Source of the DNA: Siminovitchia terrae
GTDB lineage: Bacteria; Bacillota; Bacilli; Bacillales; Bacillaceae_C
DNA: 64,000 nucleotides
Direction of reading: 5' to 3'
NCBI RefSeq assembly: GCF_003605405.2
Contig: NZ_QYTW02000006.1
Location: 59,934-123,933, forward strand
A program made the translations under genes and the position numbers. Within the stretch, counting starts at the first letter, position 1, and the number at the start of each line of letters is the position of its first letter. Shown in pieces: positions 1 to 9,430 of this stretch. Below the pieces are notes generated by a model, which had not been told where the DNA came from, searched no databases, and saw only the letters and a list, made by a program, of their open reading frames with translations.

Positions 1-1
1 T

Positions 2-856
2 TTAATTAATACTACTTCGTAAAACAGCCAACGCTTTTTCAGCTTGTAGCTGGTCAATACTGCTATTCCTTCGCCTATTTGCAACTTTAGTAAAACGAAG
101 CAAATCAAGTATAGTATAAACACTGATTTTAAAATTTTCTTTAAATAACAATATTACTTTTTGTTTTGAACTATTTGCATATAATTTAATAATTTTCCTA
201 ACTGTTTTACTACTTTCTTTATACTTAGCCAAATTCATAAGCGAAGAATCTCTATAAAATAATAGAGGTTCTTTTATAATTGCGAAATTCGATGTCTCAC
301 TAGATCTACACCATAATTCAAGATCTTCTGCACGATAAAATCCTTCTTTATATTTATATTTTTTAAACCATCTCGTTCTACCTGTTACAGTTGGATGTAT
401 AAACAGCCCATTTTTTAAAATACCACTCGGTCCGCCTCCCCTTATTGAAGCGATTCTTATTCCCGTTACACTGTTATTGTTATTTATGATATACGCACTT
501 GCCCCAGCCAAATCTATTTCAGGCCGTGCTTCAAGCAATGAAATTTGCCTCTCAATTCTTTCTGGAACCATGATGTCATCTGCATCCATCCTAACAAAGT
601 ATTCCGACTCACTTATATCAATCAATTGATTTAATCGACTTATTAACCCCTTATTTTCTCCATCATCAATAATCTTTATCTTAGAGGACTCAAACTGTCT
701 GGCAATTTCCAAAGAGCGATCTGTTGAACCATCATTTATTAGGTAGAGATGCCAATCTACATATGTTTGGTTAATGACGGATTGAATTGCATACTTTAGG
801 GTTTCTTCATTATTGTAGAATGGAATGCCTATTGTAACAGCTGCCATATCATGCAC
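2..856 (-). CDS. Family 2 glycosyltransferase, last gene of eps operon
   Basis: A 284-residue GT-A fold glycosyltransferase that probably adds a sugar to the lipid-linked exopolysaccharide repeat unit at the inner face of the membrane. The N-terminus shows the GT2 pattern: TIGIPFYNNEETL (about 8-20), the acceptor-loop NDGSTDRS (about 41-48) and the DXD-type motif RMDADD (about 89-94), which binds nucleotide-sugar and metal. There is no transmembrane anchor. The start overlaps the end of the polymerase gene by 8 bases, so translation is probably coupled. The stop codon lies at bases 2-4, so the gene is complete but its downstream neighbours are outside the window. The sugar specificity cannot be read from sequence. 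Confidence 0.9.
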   Translation of the reverse strand: MHDMAAVTIGIPFYNNEETLKYAIQSVINQTYVDWHLYLINDGSTDRSLEIARQFESSKIKIIDDGENKGLISRLNQLIDISESEYFVRMDADDIMVPERIERQISLLEARPEIDLAGASAYIINNNNSVTGIRIASIRGGGPSGILKNGLFIHPTVTGRTRWFKKYKYKEGFYRAEDLELWCRSSETSNFAIIKEPLLFYRDSSLMNLAKYKESSKTVRKIIKLYANSSKQKVILLFKENFKISVYTILDLLRFTKVANRRRNSSIDQLQAEKALAVLRSSIN

Positions 857-2054
857 CTCTTTGCGCTTTCTCTTTTTCTGTATTCATACACAGAAAATAA
901 AATAAAATAAAATAAAACCAGAGTACAGTCCGTCGTAAATCATTAATTCCAAAACCGTACATGATTAATGTAACAGTCGCACATAATATATAGAGATTTA
1001 AACGTGTAACCTTTATTAATCTAAAAATGAAAACTAAATATGCTAAGGCAGCTAATATTCCGCCTTGCGTCAATATCTGTAAAAAAGTATTATGAGCTTC
1101 ATATCCTCCAAATACTACATTACCTGTATAAGAACCAGGACCTAACCCGACAATGGGAGAGTATTTCCATGCTTTTAAGGCGTTGATCCAAAGTAAGATT
1201 CTATGTTCACCATTGGAGCTATCTTCAAAAAATTGCTTTACTATTGCAATAATTCCCTCATAACTAAAAAGCAATGCCAATAGTACAAAACAAACAAATA
1301 ATAAAATTAGATTTGTTGATTTATATTGCCTCTTTAATTTACCCCAAATCATCAAAATAAAAAAAATAAGGGTTGTATTAACCCACGAGGAAACTAAGGT
1401 ATTTGATGAGGTCGCTATCCCCGCGCTAATGTATAAGACTATACCCAAGGCTGCAATAAACTTCATACCATATCTGTTTTCATTTTTTATTATATAGAGA
1501 CCAACAAATGGCAGTGGAGAAAGAAAATATGCAAATTGATGGTAATCATTGGCAAATGGTGAAAAGATTTCTGCACCGCCATAAGTTAAATAGTATCCGA
1601 ATATTTGATATATTCCCTGTACATAAAATAGGTATAGGATTCCAACTACTATTAATCCACCAAAAAAAATAAATCGTAATAATCCATTTAGATTCAAAGA
1701 GCTTCTCTTCTTAAATATTGATTCAAAAGTAAAACATAGAAAAAGTATCACTATATATGCTTTATAATCAAAGGAAACTGATTGCAGTGAAATATCAAAT
1801 ATGCTGTTTATAATAAACCCTAGTGTGACCATATATAGAAAAAGTATCCAAAAAACTGAAAAGATGTGGTCTTGTAATGAGATTAAAATAGATTCTTGTC
1901 GTAGTATCTGTGAAACACAAAAAAATAATAATATAACTTCACCAATTCCTACCATTCCAAATCTCAGTGATGTGAACCCAAAAAATAGAACCATAACTAG
2001 AATTAAAAATTTCTCAAAAAATAACGTCTCATCCTGATTTATTTTATACTCCAT
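849..2054 (-). CDS. O-antigen polymerase/ligase-like (Wzy/WaaL) membrane protein
   Basis: A 401-residue polytopic membrane protein with roughly ten to twelve hydrophobic segments and a larger loop in the second half. That loop contains HRILLWINALKAWKYSPIVG and the GPGSYTGN stretch near residues 285-310, the pattern seen in O-antigen ligase/polymerase (Wzy_C, PF04932) proteins. Its likely job is polymerising flipped repeat units outside the membrane, as EpsG/Wzy proteins do. An AAGGTG ribosome binding site precedes the ATG. It sits between the GT4 and GT2 genes of the same transcript. The family is too divergent to assign a glycan. The mostly AT-rich sequence is typical of polymerase genes. 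Confidence 0.85.
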   Translation of the reverse strand: MEYKINQDETLFFEKFLILVMVLFFGFTSLRFGMVGIGEVILLFFCVSQILRQESILISLQDHIFSVFWILFLYMVTLGFIINSIFDISLQSVSFDYKAYIVILFLCFTFESIFKKRSSLNLNGLLRFIFFGGLIVVGILYLFYVQGIYQIFGYYLTYGGAEIFSPFANDYHQFAYFLSPLPFVGLYIIKNENRYGMKFIAALGIVLYISAGIATSSNTLVSSWVNTTLIFFILMIWGKLKRQYKSTNLILLFVCFVLLALLFSYEGIIAIVKQFFEDSSNGEHRILLWINALKAWKYSPIVGLGPGSYTGNVVFGGYEAHNTFLQILTQGGILAALAYLVFIFRLIKVTRLNLYILCATVTLIMYGFGINDLRRTVLWFYFILFYFLCMNTEKEKAQRGA

Positions 2055-2135
2055 CTCAACACCTTTTTCGATTTTTTCACCCTACTTTACGGCTTCACTT
2101 CACAAAGTTCATATTTACTACAACGTGCAAGACTC

Positions 2136-3287
2136 TTAATGGCTTACCCACTGTTCCTCCTCCACTTCATCCATAACGTTCAGATAAATTTTTTTCTTTT
2201 CTTCCATGACTTTGCTTAAGTCATATTTTTCAAGTATGATTTTTCTCCCCTGTTTTCCGAAATGGCTCCTTAAGTGTTTATCTTTATAAAGGAGTGTAAT
2301 TTTTTCCGAAAACTCCACTGGATTATTGTTAAAAAGCCAGCCATTCTGATCATTGACCACAAGTTCCCTATGGCCTCTATTATCTGAGGCTATAATGGGC
2401 AAACTGCATGCCATCGCTTCCATAACATTTACCGGCAAGCCTTCACGCAGGCTTGAAGCCACTGCTATATCACTCATGTTTAACAGTGATTGTATGTCAT
2501 TTCTATAACCCAGAAAGTCGACCATTTTTTCCACACCCAGTTCAATTGAAAGATGCTTACATTCATTAAAAAGCGGACCTTCCCCAGCCAGTAACAGTCG
2601 TGCATGTGGCACTTGTTCTTTTATAAGAGCCAACGCTTTAATCAACACTTTTTGGTTTTTATTTTTATTGAACTCGGCCGCATTAAACATTAAAAAAGCA
2701 TCATCAGAATAATGATACTTTTCCCTTAGTTTTGCTTTATGAATTTTTTTTACAGGGGTATAAAAATCCGTATTGACTCCAACTCCGTGTACATGCTCAA
2801 TCATATTTGCCTTAAATCGATTTTTTACAGCCCTTGTAAAGTCTTCTATATTAATGGTAATTAAGTAATCTGTATAATGAGCGAGCATTTTTTCAATCGG
2901 GTAGTATATAAGCCAGTTGATCAAAGGGGCACCTTTAAAGAAGTGAAATCCGTGTGCTGTGTAAATCACCTTGGTCCCCCGCCTTCTGGATTTTCGGGCT
3001 GCCAGTCTGGATAACACGCCGCCCATAGGGGTATGACAGTGAATGATGGCGTACTGATTCTCCTCTATAATTGAACGCAATTCTTTATAAGCCCCTCTGT
3101 TACTTCTGCTAAACGGGGATCGTCCAATTGGAATATTGAACTTTTTGTCAACGTAAGGCAGAATCTCATTGCCCGCAGCAGCTACATGAACTTCCCAGCC
3201 CTGTTGCTTAAACCACTGTAAATACGGCAAATGAAAAGAACTAAAATGAGTATCTACGGTCGCACAAAATAATACTTTCCTTACCAT
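2136..3287 (-). CDS. Family 4 glycosyltransferase (EpsD/EpsF type)
   Basis: A 383-residue GT-B glycosyltransferase. The N-terminal half begins KVLFCATVDTHFSSFHLPYL, as in EpsD-like enzymes, and contains a His-rich TAHGFHFF stretch (about 113-120). The C-terminal half carries the GT4 donor-binding signature: LLLAGEGPL (about 232-240), then SSLREGLPVNVMEAMACSLP with the EX7E glutamates (about 280-300). It should transfer a sugar to the growing lipid-linked repeat on the cytosolic side. It starts immediately after galU (the galU stop is at 3293), so the two are one transcriptional unit. It is of the usual length and apparently intact. The exact substrate is unknown. Confidence 0.9.
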   Translation of the reverse strand: MVRKVLFCATVDTHFSSFHLPYLQWFKQQGWEVHVAAAGNEILPYVDKKFNIPIGRSPFSRSNRGAYKELRSIIEENQYAIIHCHTPMGGVLSRLAARKSRRRGTKVIYTAHGFHFFKGAPLINWLIYYPIEKMLAHYTDYLITINIEDFTRAVKNRFKANMIEHVHGVGVNTDFYTPVKKIHKAKLREKYHYSDDAFLMFNAAEFNKNKNQKVLIKALALIKEQVPHARLLLAGEGPLFNECKHLSIELGVEKMVDFLGYRNDIQSLLNMSDIAVASSLREGLPVNVMEAMACSLPIIASDNRGHRELVVNDQNGWLFNNNPVEFSEKITLLYKDKHLRSHFGKQGRKIILEKYDLSKVMEEKKKIYLNVMDEVEEEQWVSH

Positions 3288-3292
3288 GTCCT

Positions 3293-4171
3293 TTACCTGA
3301 TGAATTGCCTGTCAACAACTGAAGACAGATACTCCATTAACTCATTTCCTATATCTTCCCTTTGCAAAGCCAACTCAATTGTTGTTTGAATAAAGCCCAT
3401 TTTTTCACCCACATCATAACGAACGCCTTCAAAGTCAAAGGCATAGACCGCTTCAAAGCGATTTAATTCCGCGATTGCATCCGTCAACTGAATTTCTCCT
3501 CCTGCACCCGGCGCTTGTTCAGCCAATATTTCAAAAATCCTCGAGCTAAGAATATACCTTCCCATGATTGCCAGGTTGGAAGGAGCTTCCTCCTGTTTTG
3601 GCTTTTCTACCAGGTTATTAACACTGTAAAAACGGTCATTAATTGTATTTCCATCCATTATTCCATACCTTGAAACTTCCTCTTCTTTGACGGTTTGAAC
3701 TCCAAGGATAGTTGCATTATAGCGTTCGTATTGTTCCATCATCTGCTTTAGACAAGGCTTCTCCGCTCTAACAATGTCATCGCCCAATAACACTGCGAAC
3801 GGTTCATTTCCTATGAATTTCCGGGCACACCAAACCGCATGGCCCAATCCCTTTGGCTCTTTTTGTCGAATATAGTGAATATCTACCATCTTTGATGATT
3901 TTTGAACCTGGTCCAACAAGTCAAACTTCCCTTTATCTATCAGATTCTGCTCAAGTTCAAAAGAATGGTCAAAATGGTCCTCAATCGCGCGCTTTCCTTT
4001 TCCCGTCACAATGATAATATCCTCAATTCCTGAATCGATCGCTTCTTCTACAATATACTGGATCGTCGGTTTATCAACGATTGGCAACATTTCCTTCGGC
4101 ATTGCCTTTGTGGCCGGCAGAAACCTTGTCCCCAACCCTGCTGCCGGGATGATTGCTTTTCTTACCTTCAT
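3293..4171 (-). CDS. galU: UTP-glucose-1-phosphate uridylyltransferase
   Basis: GalU converts UTP and glucose-1-phosphate to UDP-glucose and pyrophosphate, supplying precursor for exopolysaccharide and glycolipids. The 292-residue length is standard. The N-terminus has the nucleotidyltransferase signature [20 protein letters not shown] (about 5-24) with [11 protein letters not shown] following. [10 protein letters not shown] (about 108-117), LLGDDIV (about 128-134) and [20 protein letters not shown] (about 189-208) are further GalU hallmarks. It lies inside the eps operon between the epsC-like dehydratase and the GT4, which suggests a dedicated UDP-glucose supply for this polymer. The genome probably holds another gtaB elsewhere (inference). 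Confidence 0.96.
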   Translation of the reverse strand: MKVRKAIIPAAGLGTRFLPATKAMPKEMLPIVDKPTIQYIVEEAIDSGIEDIIIVTGKGKRAIEDHFDHSFELEQNLIDKGKFDLLDQVQKSSKMVDIHYIRQKEPKGLGHAVWCARKFIGNEPFAVLLGDDIVRAEKPCLKQMMEQYERYNATILGVQTVKEEEVSRYGIMDGNTINDRFYSVNNLVEKPKQEEAPSNLAIMGRYILSSRIFEILAEQAPGAGGEIQLTDAIAELNRFEAVYAFDFEGVRYDVGEKMGFIQTTIELALQREDIGNELMEYLSSVVDRQFIR

Positions 4172-4186
4172 TACTTTCCCTCTCCT

Positions 4187-6019
4187 TCATCCTGAAGCTG
4201 ATATTAGTAGTTCAGGTATTGTATTTACCTGCTTATTAGCCATATGAATAAGCATATTCCTTAAAACATCTTTTTCCAAAGTGCCGTAAACTTCGATCAT
4301 TTCGTTAATTTCATCAAGGAAAAGTGCCGATGTCTTCCCTATGTAAATATTGGGATACACTTGTTGTTCATGCACTTCATCATCCTTTAATAATTCTTCA
4401 AAAAGCTTTTCACCCGGCCTGATCCCGGTAAATTCAATTCCAATTTCTTCAGTAGAAAAACCTGATAATTTGATCAGGTTTTTAGCTAGGTCAACAATCT
4501 TCACCGGATCCCCCATATCCAAAACAAAGATCTCTCCGCCTTGTGCCAGAGCACCGGCCTGGATAACTAACCTTGAAGCTTCAGGTATAGTCATGAAATA
4601 ACGCACCATTTCCGGATGGGTGACAGTAACAGGGCCCCCTTTTTCGATCTGCTTCTTAAAAATTGGCACGACACTGCCACGGCTTCCCAATACATTTCCA
4701 AAGCGCACAGCTACAAATTTGGTTTCGCTTTTTTGATCCATATGCTGGACAACCATTTCAGCAAGTCGCTTTGTCGCCCCCATCACGCTCGTCGGGTTAA
4801 CGGCTTTATCTGTTGAAATCATCACAAATATTCCTACACCAGACCAACTGGCTGCTTCTGCCACATTTTTTGTTCCGATAATGTTATTTTTTACGGCTTC
4901 TTCGGGATTTCTTTCCATTAATGGCACATGTTTATGTGCAGCGGCATGGTAAACAACATCAGGACGATATGTACCCATGACAGAGCGCATTTTTTTTGCA
5001 TCCTTCAAATCTGCTATTTCGGTTAAAATTTGTATAGGTATATGCCCGAACCTTTCTTTCAGCTCCATTTCTATTGCATGGATGCTGTTTTCCCCATGCC
5101 CAAGCAAAATTAATTTTCCCGGTTTGAAATGACAGATCTGACGACAGATCTCAGATCCGATCGACCCTCCCGCCCCGGTCACCAATACTGTTTTATCCAT
5201 CACATATTCCGAAATGCTCTCAATATCCAAATCTATCGGCTCTCTTCCCAACAGGTCCTCCACTTCCACGTCACGAAATTGGTTAACGGAAACTTTTCCT
5301 GTCACAAGATCTTCCAGCATTGGGAGGATTTGCGTTTTAGCTTTTGTTTTCGCACATTCCTGAAAAATTCTATTTAATCTCTTTTTAGATAATGAAGGGA
5401 TCGCAATAATAATATTTACTATACTTAAATCCCGGACAGCCTTCTCTATATTCTTTACATCACCGTATACAGGAACACCTAGAATCTCCAAACGGTGTTT
5501 TTTATCATTGTCATCAATAAATGCGACCGGCAGCAATTCGGCATCATTAGTCTTTAATAATTGCCTTGCTACCATGGTTCCCGCTGACCCTGCCCCAATG
5601 ATTAGTGTTCTTTTCTTATTAGTTGTCTTACTCAAATCATGATCTCTGTAGACCCGCCAACAAAATCGTGAATAGCCTATTAACAACATGTGAAGCAGCC
5701 AAGTGACCACCAAAAGTCTAAAATATACTGTATTCAAGGTGATTTGTTGAAGAATGCCGGCAGTCAGAATAGATAATGTCACCACTTTAAAAATGATGAT
5801 AAATTCTCCAACACTCGCATATTCCCAGGCTTTTTTATAAACTCTGAAGATGAACGAAAATACATGATGACTGGCCAGAATGGAAACAGAACTGATCAAT
5901 ATTGGAACAGTAAAGGTTTCGAGGCCCCCGTTTACCAAAAAACTGCTGAATAAAATAGCTGTGAGAACAATGCATGAATCTACAACGATAAACAAGGATA
6001 TCCTATTTCGATAAGTCAT
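4187..6019 (-). CDS. epsC: UDP-sugar 4,6-dehydratase/epimerase, EpsC/CapD family
   Basis: A 610-residue membrane-anchored nucleotide-sugar-modifying enzyme of the CapD/EpsC family. About four N-terminal transmembrane segments (residues about 8-105) are followed by a CoA-binding-like Rossmann domain with IIGAGSAGTMVARQL (about 140-155). The catalytic SDR domain carries VTGAGGSIGSEICRQI (about 280-295, NAD-binding), DVVYHAAAHKHVPLMERNP, the STDKAV loop and RFGNVLGSRGSVVP. These enzymes make UDP-2-acetamido-2,6-dideoxy sugars from UDP-GlcNAc, early in synthesis of the repeat unit. A 302-bp gap containing a decayed sequence separates it from the upstream kinase gene, unlike the tight spacing downstream. 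Confidence 0.92.
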   Translation of the reverse strand: MTYRNRISLFIVVDSCIVLTAILFSSFLVNGGLETFTVPILISSVSILASHHVFSFIFRVYKKAWEYASVGEFIIIFKVVTLSILTAGILQQITLNTVYFRLLVVTWLLHMLLIGYSRFCWRVYRDHDLSKTTNKKRTLIIGAGSAGTMVARQLLKTNDAELLPVAFIDDNDKKHRLEILGVPVYGDVKNIEKAVRDLSIVNIIIAIPSLSKKRLNRIFQECAKTKAKTQILPMLEDLVTGKVSVNQFRDVEVEDLLGREPIDLDIESISEYVMDKTVLVTGAGGSIGSEICRQICHFKPGKLILLGHGENSIHAIEMELKERFGHIPIQILTEIADLKDAKKMRSVMGTYRPDVVYHAAAHKHVPLMERNPEEAVKNNIIGTKNVAEAASWSGVGIFVMISTDKAVNPTSVMGATKRLAEMVVQHMDQKSETKFVAVRFGNVLGSRGSVVPIFKKQIEKGGPVTVTHPEMVRYFMTIPEASRLVIQAGALAQGGEIFVLDMGDPVKIVDLAKNLIKLSGFSTEEIGIEFTGIRPGEKLFEELLKDDEVHEQQVYPNIYIGKTSALFLDEINEMIEVYGTLEKDVLRNMLIHMANKQVNTIPELLISASG

Positions 6020-6321
6020 ATGAATCCCCTCTTTTAGTTGCTTTTTTATAAAGTAATAAAGGTCTTAATTATAGAGTTTTTAAAATGTTGATGAAATATA
6101 GAAAAAAAAAAAACAAATAAACTCCATAATTAAAATCTTTATTATACGGGCATCTAACCCTTCCTCACACCACACCACTGACGACTGGCGTCTAAGGTTC
6201 ATTAACCCACAGCATGATCGAGTACCTCCATTGATAGTGGAAAGGAGACATTTCCAGTTTGTGCTTTTCAACCAAAGATTTGTTCTTAATAACGAATGAG
6301 ATACTAAAAAAAAATTATGTT
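6020..6321. other. Intergenic gap with inverted repeat and possible decayed insert
   Basis: This 302-bp gap lies between the epsB-like and epsC-like genes, where a compact operon would have almost none. A near-perfect inverted repeat (TTAATTATAGAGTTT at 6065-6079 against its complement at 6119-6133, one mismatch) encloses a run of A that is U-rich on the operon transcript. A minus-strand open frame at 6080-6271 (63 codons) has low-complexity ends and no ribosome binding site. Its middle part looks like the relic of a mobile element, but the family could not be named. The stem plus U-run may reduce read-through into epsC (inference). Confidence 0.45.
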
Positions 6322-6960
6322 CTACCTTTTTTCGTTTAAAACTACTCCGATCATTTTGGCTTGAGCATATTCGAGTATTTTCTTCGATTCAAAGGCATTT
6401 TCCATGCTTGTATCATCTTGCCTGACTACTAACACCACTCCGTCACAAATGTTCGCTAAAATCTTTGTATCATTCGCTTCGAGAATTGGCCGCGAATCAA
6501 TCAAAACCATATTGTATGATTGCTTTATACTCTCCAATAGCTGCTTCACCTTTTGGGTCAACAGATTCAAAGGGAAAGTGCCGCTCGTCAGAATGTGAAT
6601 CCCTTCCACCTGAGAAGAGACCACAGCTTCTTTAAAGGTAATTTTTCCAGCAAGAACATCCGTAAAGCCATGAATGTTTGGAACATTAAAGGTTTTATGC
6701 AATGACGGATTTCTAAAATTTGCATCTATTAGCAACACTTCTTCACCCTGCTGGGCAATCGAGAGAGCTATATTGGCAGTAGTGACAGATTTGCCTTCCC
6801 CTCTACCCGGAGATGTGATCAAAATAGTGTTTTTTTCTCCTTCGATAATGAATTGAATATTGGTTCCTATCGTACGATATTGCTCTGCAATAATTAATTC
6901 TTCATTTGTAATATCAACTCTCTTTTTAAACCGAGAAGTTGGCTGTTTAATCAATTCCAA
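6322..6960 (-). CDS. epsB: Capsular/exopolysaccharide BY-kinase (CpsD/CapB, EpsB-like)
   Basis: A 212-residue cytoplasmic tyrosine-kinase of the BY-kinase type that partners the membrane chain-length regulator next to it. Visible motifs are Walker A in TSPGRGEGKSVTTANIA (about 49-65), Walker A' in VLLIDANFRNP (about 75-85) and Walker B in MVLIDSRPI (about 155-163). The protein ends KMIGVVLNEKR, so the C-terminal tyrosine cluster usual in this family is missing or cut off. Phosphorylation cycling may therefore be altered or act on other substrates. The start overlaps the end of epsA by 14 bases, a classical coupled pair. Confidence 0.9.
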   Translation of the reverse strand: MELIKQPTSRFKKRVDITNEELIIAEQYRTIGTNIQFIIEGEKNTILITSPGRGEGKSVTTANIALSIAQQGEEVLLIDANFRNPSLHKTFNVPNIHGFTDVLAGKITFKEAVVSSQVEGIHILTSGTFPLNLLTQKVKQLLESIKQSYNMVLIDSRPILEANDTKILANICDGVVLVVRQDDTSMENAFESKKILEYAQAKMIGVVLNEKR

Positions 6961-7669
6961 TTGTTTCCCCCCTGAATTTCAGTTCTCTTCTTCTTCTTCT
7001 CTTTCTTATTTTTTTATTTGTTTTTTTCTTTTTAGAGACAGTGCCCAGCACTTGCATTCCAAGCAGTTTTTCAATATCACGTTCAGACTTAATGGAGTCA
7101 TCAAAATAATCCATGATAAATACTAGACCTAGACCAGAAACAATTCCCAAAATAAACGATGCAAGCAATATTTTAGTCTCGTTAGTCTTCATTGGTGTAA
7201 CATTTGTTTTTGCCTTCGATAATACCCTTACACCATTAATATCCACTATGCTTGGAACTTTCCTTTTAAAAACCTTTGCTGTTGTATTGGCTATACTTGC
7301 TGCGAGTGTTGGGTCTGAATCTACCACACTGATCTTCACCACTTGTGTATCATCTATGCTTTCGACATATACCTGCTTAGCCAAAGCTTCAGGCGATTGG
7401 GCAAGATCCAGTTCATTAACAACCGCTTCCAGAACTGTGGTATCTTTAATCACCACTTGAAGTGTATTCCGATATTCAGTTTCTGCATCAATAATAATGT
7501 TGGTCGATGCCTGATACTTTGGAGACGTATGATCAAAGGTGGTAAAAATCCAACCGGCTGCTGTCACACTCACTGTGATAAGTGCAATTAACCATAATCG
7601 CTTTCTTACAATTTTCAAAAGCTCTTTAAGATTCATTTCTTTTCCTGTTGTATGATCGAATCGATTCAT
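6947..7669 (-). CDS. epsA: Chain-length determinant / BY-kinase activator (Wzz, EpsA-like)
   Basis: First gene of the operon. The protein has two transmembrane segments (LWLIALITVSVTAAGWIF near the N-terminus and ILLASFILGIVSGLGLVFIM near the C-terminus) flanking an extracellular Wzz domain. A C-terminal cytoplasmic tail, rich in Lys/Arg (KKKKTNKKIRKRRRRR), would activate the EpsB-like kinase. An in-frame upstream start at 7711 exists, but the ATG at 7669 is preferred because AAGGTGG lies just upstream (7675-7681). That gives about 240 residues, near the B. subtilis EpsA length. The promoter with the SinR-like operator lies about 90 bp upstream. Confidence 0.88.
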   Translation of the reverse strand: MNRFDHTTGKEMNLKELLKIVRKRLWLIALITVSVTAAGWIFTTFDHTSPKYQASTNIIIDAETEYRNTLQVVIKDTTVLEAVVNELDLAQSPEALAKQVYVESIDDTQVVKISVVDSDPTLAASIANTTAKVFKRKVPSIVDINGVRVLSKAKTNVTPMKTNETKILLASFILGIVSGLGLVFIMDYFDDSIKSERDIEKLLGMQVLGTVSKKKKTNKKIRKRRRRRELKFRGETIGID

Positions 7670-7759
7670 AAAGACCACCTTATCTTTTATTTCGTTTCTT
7701 ATTAAGAACATAGCAAATAAAAAAATACTCCATTAACCAAATCCATCTCTGTTAAACAC

Positions 7760-7788
7760 ATTGTAGTTCTTTATAAAGAACAAGTCAA
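7760..7788 (-). promoter_or_regulatory. eps promoter with SinR-type operator in the spacer
   Basis: On the minus strand the sequence reads TTGACT, 17 bases, TACAAT, a near-consensus sigma-A promoter. The spacer contains the perfect 16-bp palindrome GTTCTTTATAAAGAAC (7766-7781), which is two inverted copies of the known SinR recognition motif GTTCTYT. A repressor bound there would cover both promoter elements. In B. subtilis SinR represses epsA-O, so this is strong positional support for biofilm-type control. Confidence 0.85.
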
Positions 7789-7881
7789 CAAAATAATGGA
7801 ACTTCTTTTCGATTATTTTCAACTGATTTTTATTGAGAGATCTGAAAAGCCAATGATATCGCAATATTATGCATGAGGCCC

Positions 7882-8811
7882 CTAAAACATACTCAGTTGA
7901 TAAGTCTCAGATAACAGTTCCAATAATTTCATTCCAGCGATGCTGTTCCCTTTTTGGTCCAAAGCCGGGCCGAATATTCCAATGCCGAACTTTTGAGGAA
8001 CAGCTCCCATGATTCCGCCGGAAACCCCGCTTTTTGCCGGGATTCCAATTTTGATGGCAAATTCACCTGATGCGTTGTACATGCCGCATGTGACCATAAA
8101 TGTTTTACAAATGCGGGCGATATTTTCGGGAATGATTTGTTTACCGCTGTCAGGATCAAGGCCATTCATTGCAAAGATCATTCCCATTCTAGCCAATTCC
8201 AGACAGTTCATTTCGATTGCACACTGCCTCGTATATAAATCCATCAAAGTCTCAACGTCTTCCTCAATGATTTTATGATGTTTTAAAAAATAACATAGAG
8301 CTCTGTTTAATTGGGAGGTTTCAAATTCTGACCGAGCCGCCTCCTCGTTAATTCCGATAAAGGAATTGTTTGTCAGCTCTCTAATAAATGAAAGTAAGCG
8401 ATGGGTACGTTCTTCAACATGATCTCCCCGAATCATTTGTGTCACAACTAACGCTCCAGCATTAATCATCGGATTAAGCGGTTTGGCAGGTGTCATCGTT
8501 TCCAATTTGGCAATGGAATTGAACGGATCACCAGTCGGCTCCATTCCTACTTTCCCGAATACTTCATCTGTTCCTCTATCCATTAGCACGAGAGCTAGGC
8601 TGATCACCTTTGAAATACTTTGAAGTGTGATTTTCCTTTCGATGTCACCCGCGGAGATACATTTTCCATCAGGGTATTGGATGGCAATCGCTAAATCCTT
8701 TGGATTGGCTTTCCCTAAGGCGGGGATATAATCTGCCACTTTTCCGTGCGCTATACATTTCCTCGCTTCTTTCACAAGCTCTTTCAATTCTTTCTTTGTA
8801 CGGCATGCCAT
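7882..8811 (-). CDS. glsA: Glutaminase A
   Basis: Hydrolyses L-glutamine to glutamate and ammonia in the cytoplasm. It belongs to the serine-dependent beta-lactamase-like glutaminase family (PF04960). Motifs include [13 protein letters not shown] near the N-terminus, the catalytic SxxK in LQSISKV, the family motif [10 protein letters not shown], and the C-terminal [12 protein letters not shown]. The in-frame ATG at 8811 is preferred: GGTGAT lies just upstream, and the resulting 309 residues match B. subtilis YlaM-type glutaminase. The longer frame (to 8895) would begin inside repeat copy A. It is transcribed toward the eps promoter. Confidence 0.93.
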   Translation of the reverse strand: MACRTKKELKELVKEARKCIAHGKVADYIPALGKANPKDLAIAIQYPDGKCISAGDIERKITLQSISKVISLALVLMDRGTDEVFGKVGMEPTGDPFNSIAKLETMTPAKPLNPMINAGALVVTQMIRGDHVEERTHRLLSFIRELTNNSFIGINEEAARSEFETSQLNRALCYFLKHHKIIEEDVETLMDLYTRQCAIEMNCLELARMGMIFAMNGLDPDSGKQIIPENIARICKTFMVTCGMYNASGEFAIKIGIPAKSGVSGGIMGAVPQKFGIGIFGPALDQKGNSIAGMKLLELLSETYQLSMF

Positions 8812-8892
8812 ATTCATCACCATTTCGTAGTATATGCGGGTCGTTTGGCAATTATAAGCCAATAACCCGATATAATGGAGATAGCAGTACAT

Positions 8893-9082
8893 CAAATGCG
8901 CCTTGGCGTATTTGCGCCCAGATTTTATCGAGCTCCGCTCGATAAATTTCCTCTGAAAATCTGTGGCATCCGCCGGAGGCTTTAACTTTATTCAGCCGGG
9001 GTGAACCCCCACTGAATGGAATACCAATATACATTCATCTCACCACTTATAGAAGTGGGAGACTTCTGCTGAATGAAGTTAA
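8893..9082. repeat. Structured dispersed repeat, copy A (about 190 bp)
   Basis: First of four near-identical copies in this window (others start at 10451, 13441 and 18282), all in the same orientation. Four stem-loops can be read: CAAATGCGCC/GGCGTATTTG at the start, TTTATCGAGC/GCTCGATAAA, TTCAGCCGGGG/CCCCCACTGAA, and CACTT/AAGTG within CACCACTTATAGAAGTGGGA. The segments AACTTTATTCAG and CTGAATGAAGTT pair over a longer distance. There is no open frame. The last hairpin resembles ends of IS200/IS605-type elements or omega-RNA, so a PATE/MITE derived from such an element is the best guess. Confidence 0.85.
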
Positions 9083-9095
9083 AAGGGGTGGCACT

Positions 9096-9371
9096 ATGAC
9101 TGTTCTGGTTGATCTGCGACTGCTAATCATGATTGTTCTGACAATATTTTTCGCGCTCGCCCTTGTCCTTGATAAAAAATGCATTGCCTTATCCATTTCT
9201 GTCTTCCTTCTTTTACTTGGACTATGGATGTTTGTTGCTGGATTTGCCATCGTAACGGGATGGGAAGGAATGGGCGTGACAATTACAGGGTTGATCTACT
9301 TTGCAGCAGGACTGATTTTTATATTGTTTTTTAGTGTAAAAGTGTACCTCTGCTCAATAAAAAATGGTTAA
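9096..9371 (+). CDS. Small YesK-like membrane protein
   Basis: A 91-residue protein with three hydrophobic segments and a TGWEGMGVTITG motif between the second and third. The comparable IGGFEGMPISLMG motif occurs in the membrane protein at 32346-33014, and both resemble the YesK family (PF14150) of Bacillus. The function of that family is unknown. A GGGGTGG ribosome binding site sits 7 bases before the ATG. It begins 14 bp after repeat copy A, so its promoter is either within or replaced by the repeat. A terminator follows at 9431. Confidence 0.75.
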   Translation: MTVLVDLRLLIMIVLTIFFALALVLDKKCIALSISVFLLLLGLWMFVAGFAIVTGWEGMGVTITGLIYFAAGLIFILFFSVKVYLCSIKNG

Positions 9372-9430
9372 AGGGCTTTTTTTTCTTTTATATTTATAAT
9401 ACGATATGAGATAGGTCTTTATTGTTAAAG

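Noticed and set aside
6080-6271. 63-codon frame in the eps gap as a real gene
   Set aside because: No ribosome binding site, poly-Phe end from a T run; kept only as possible relic.
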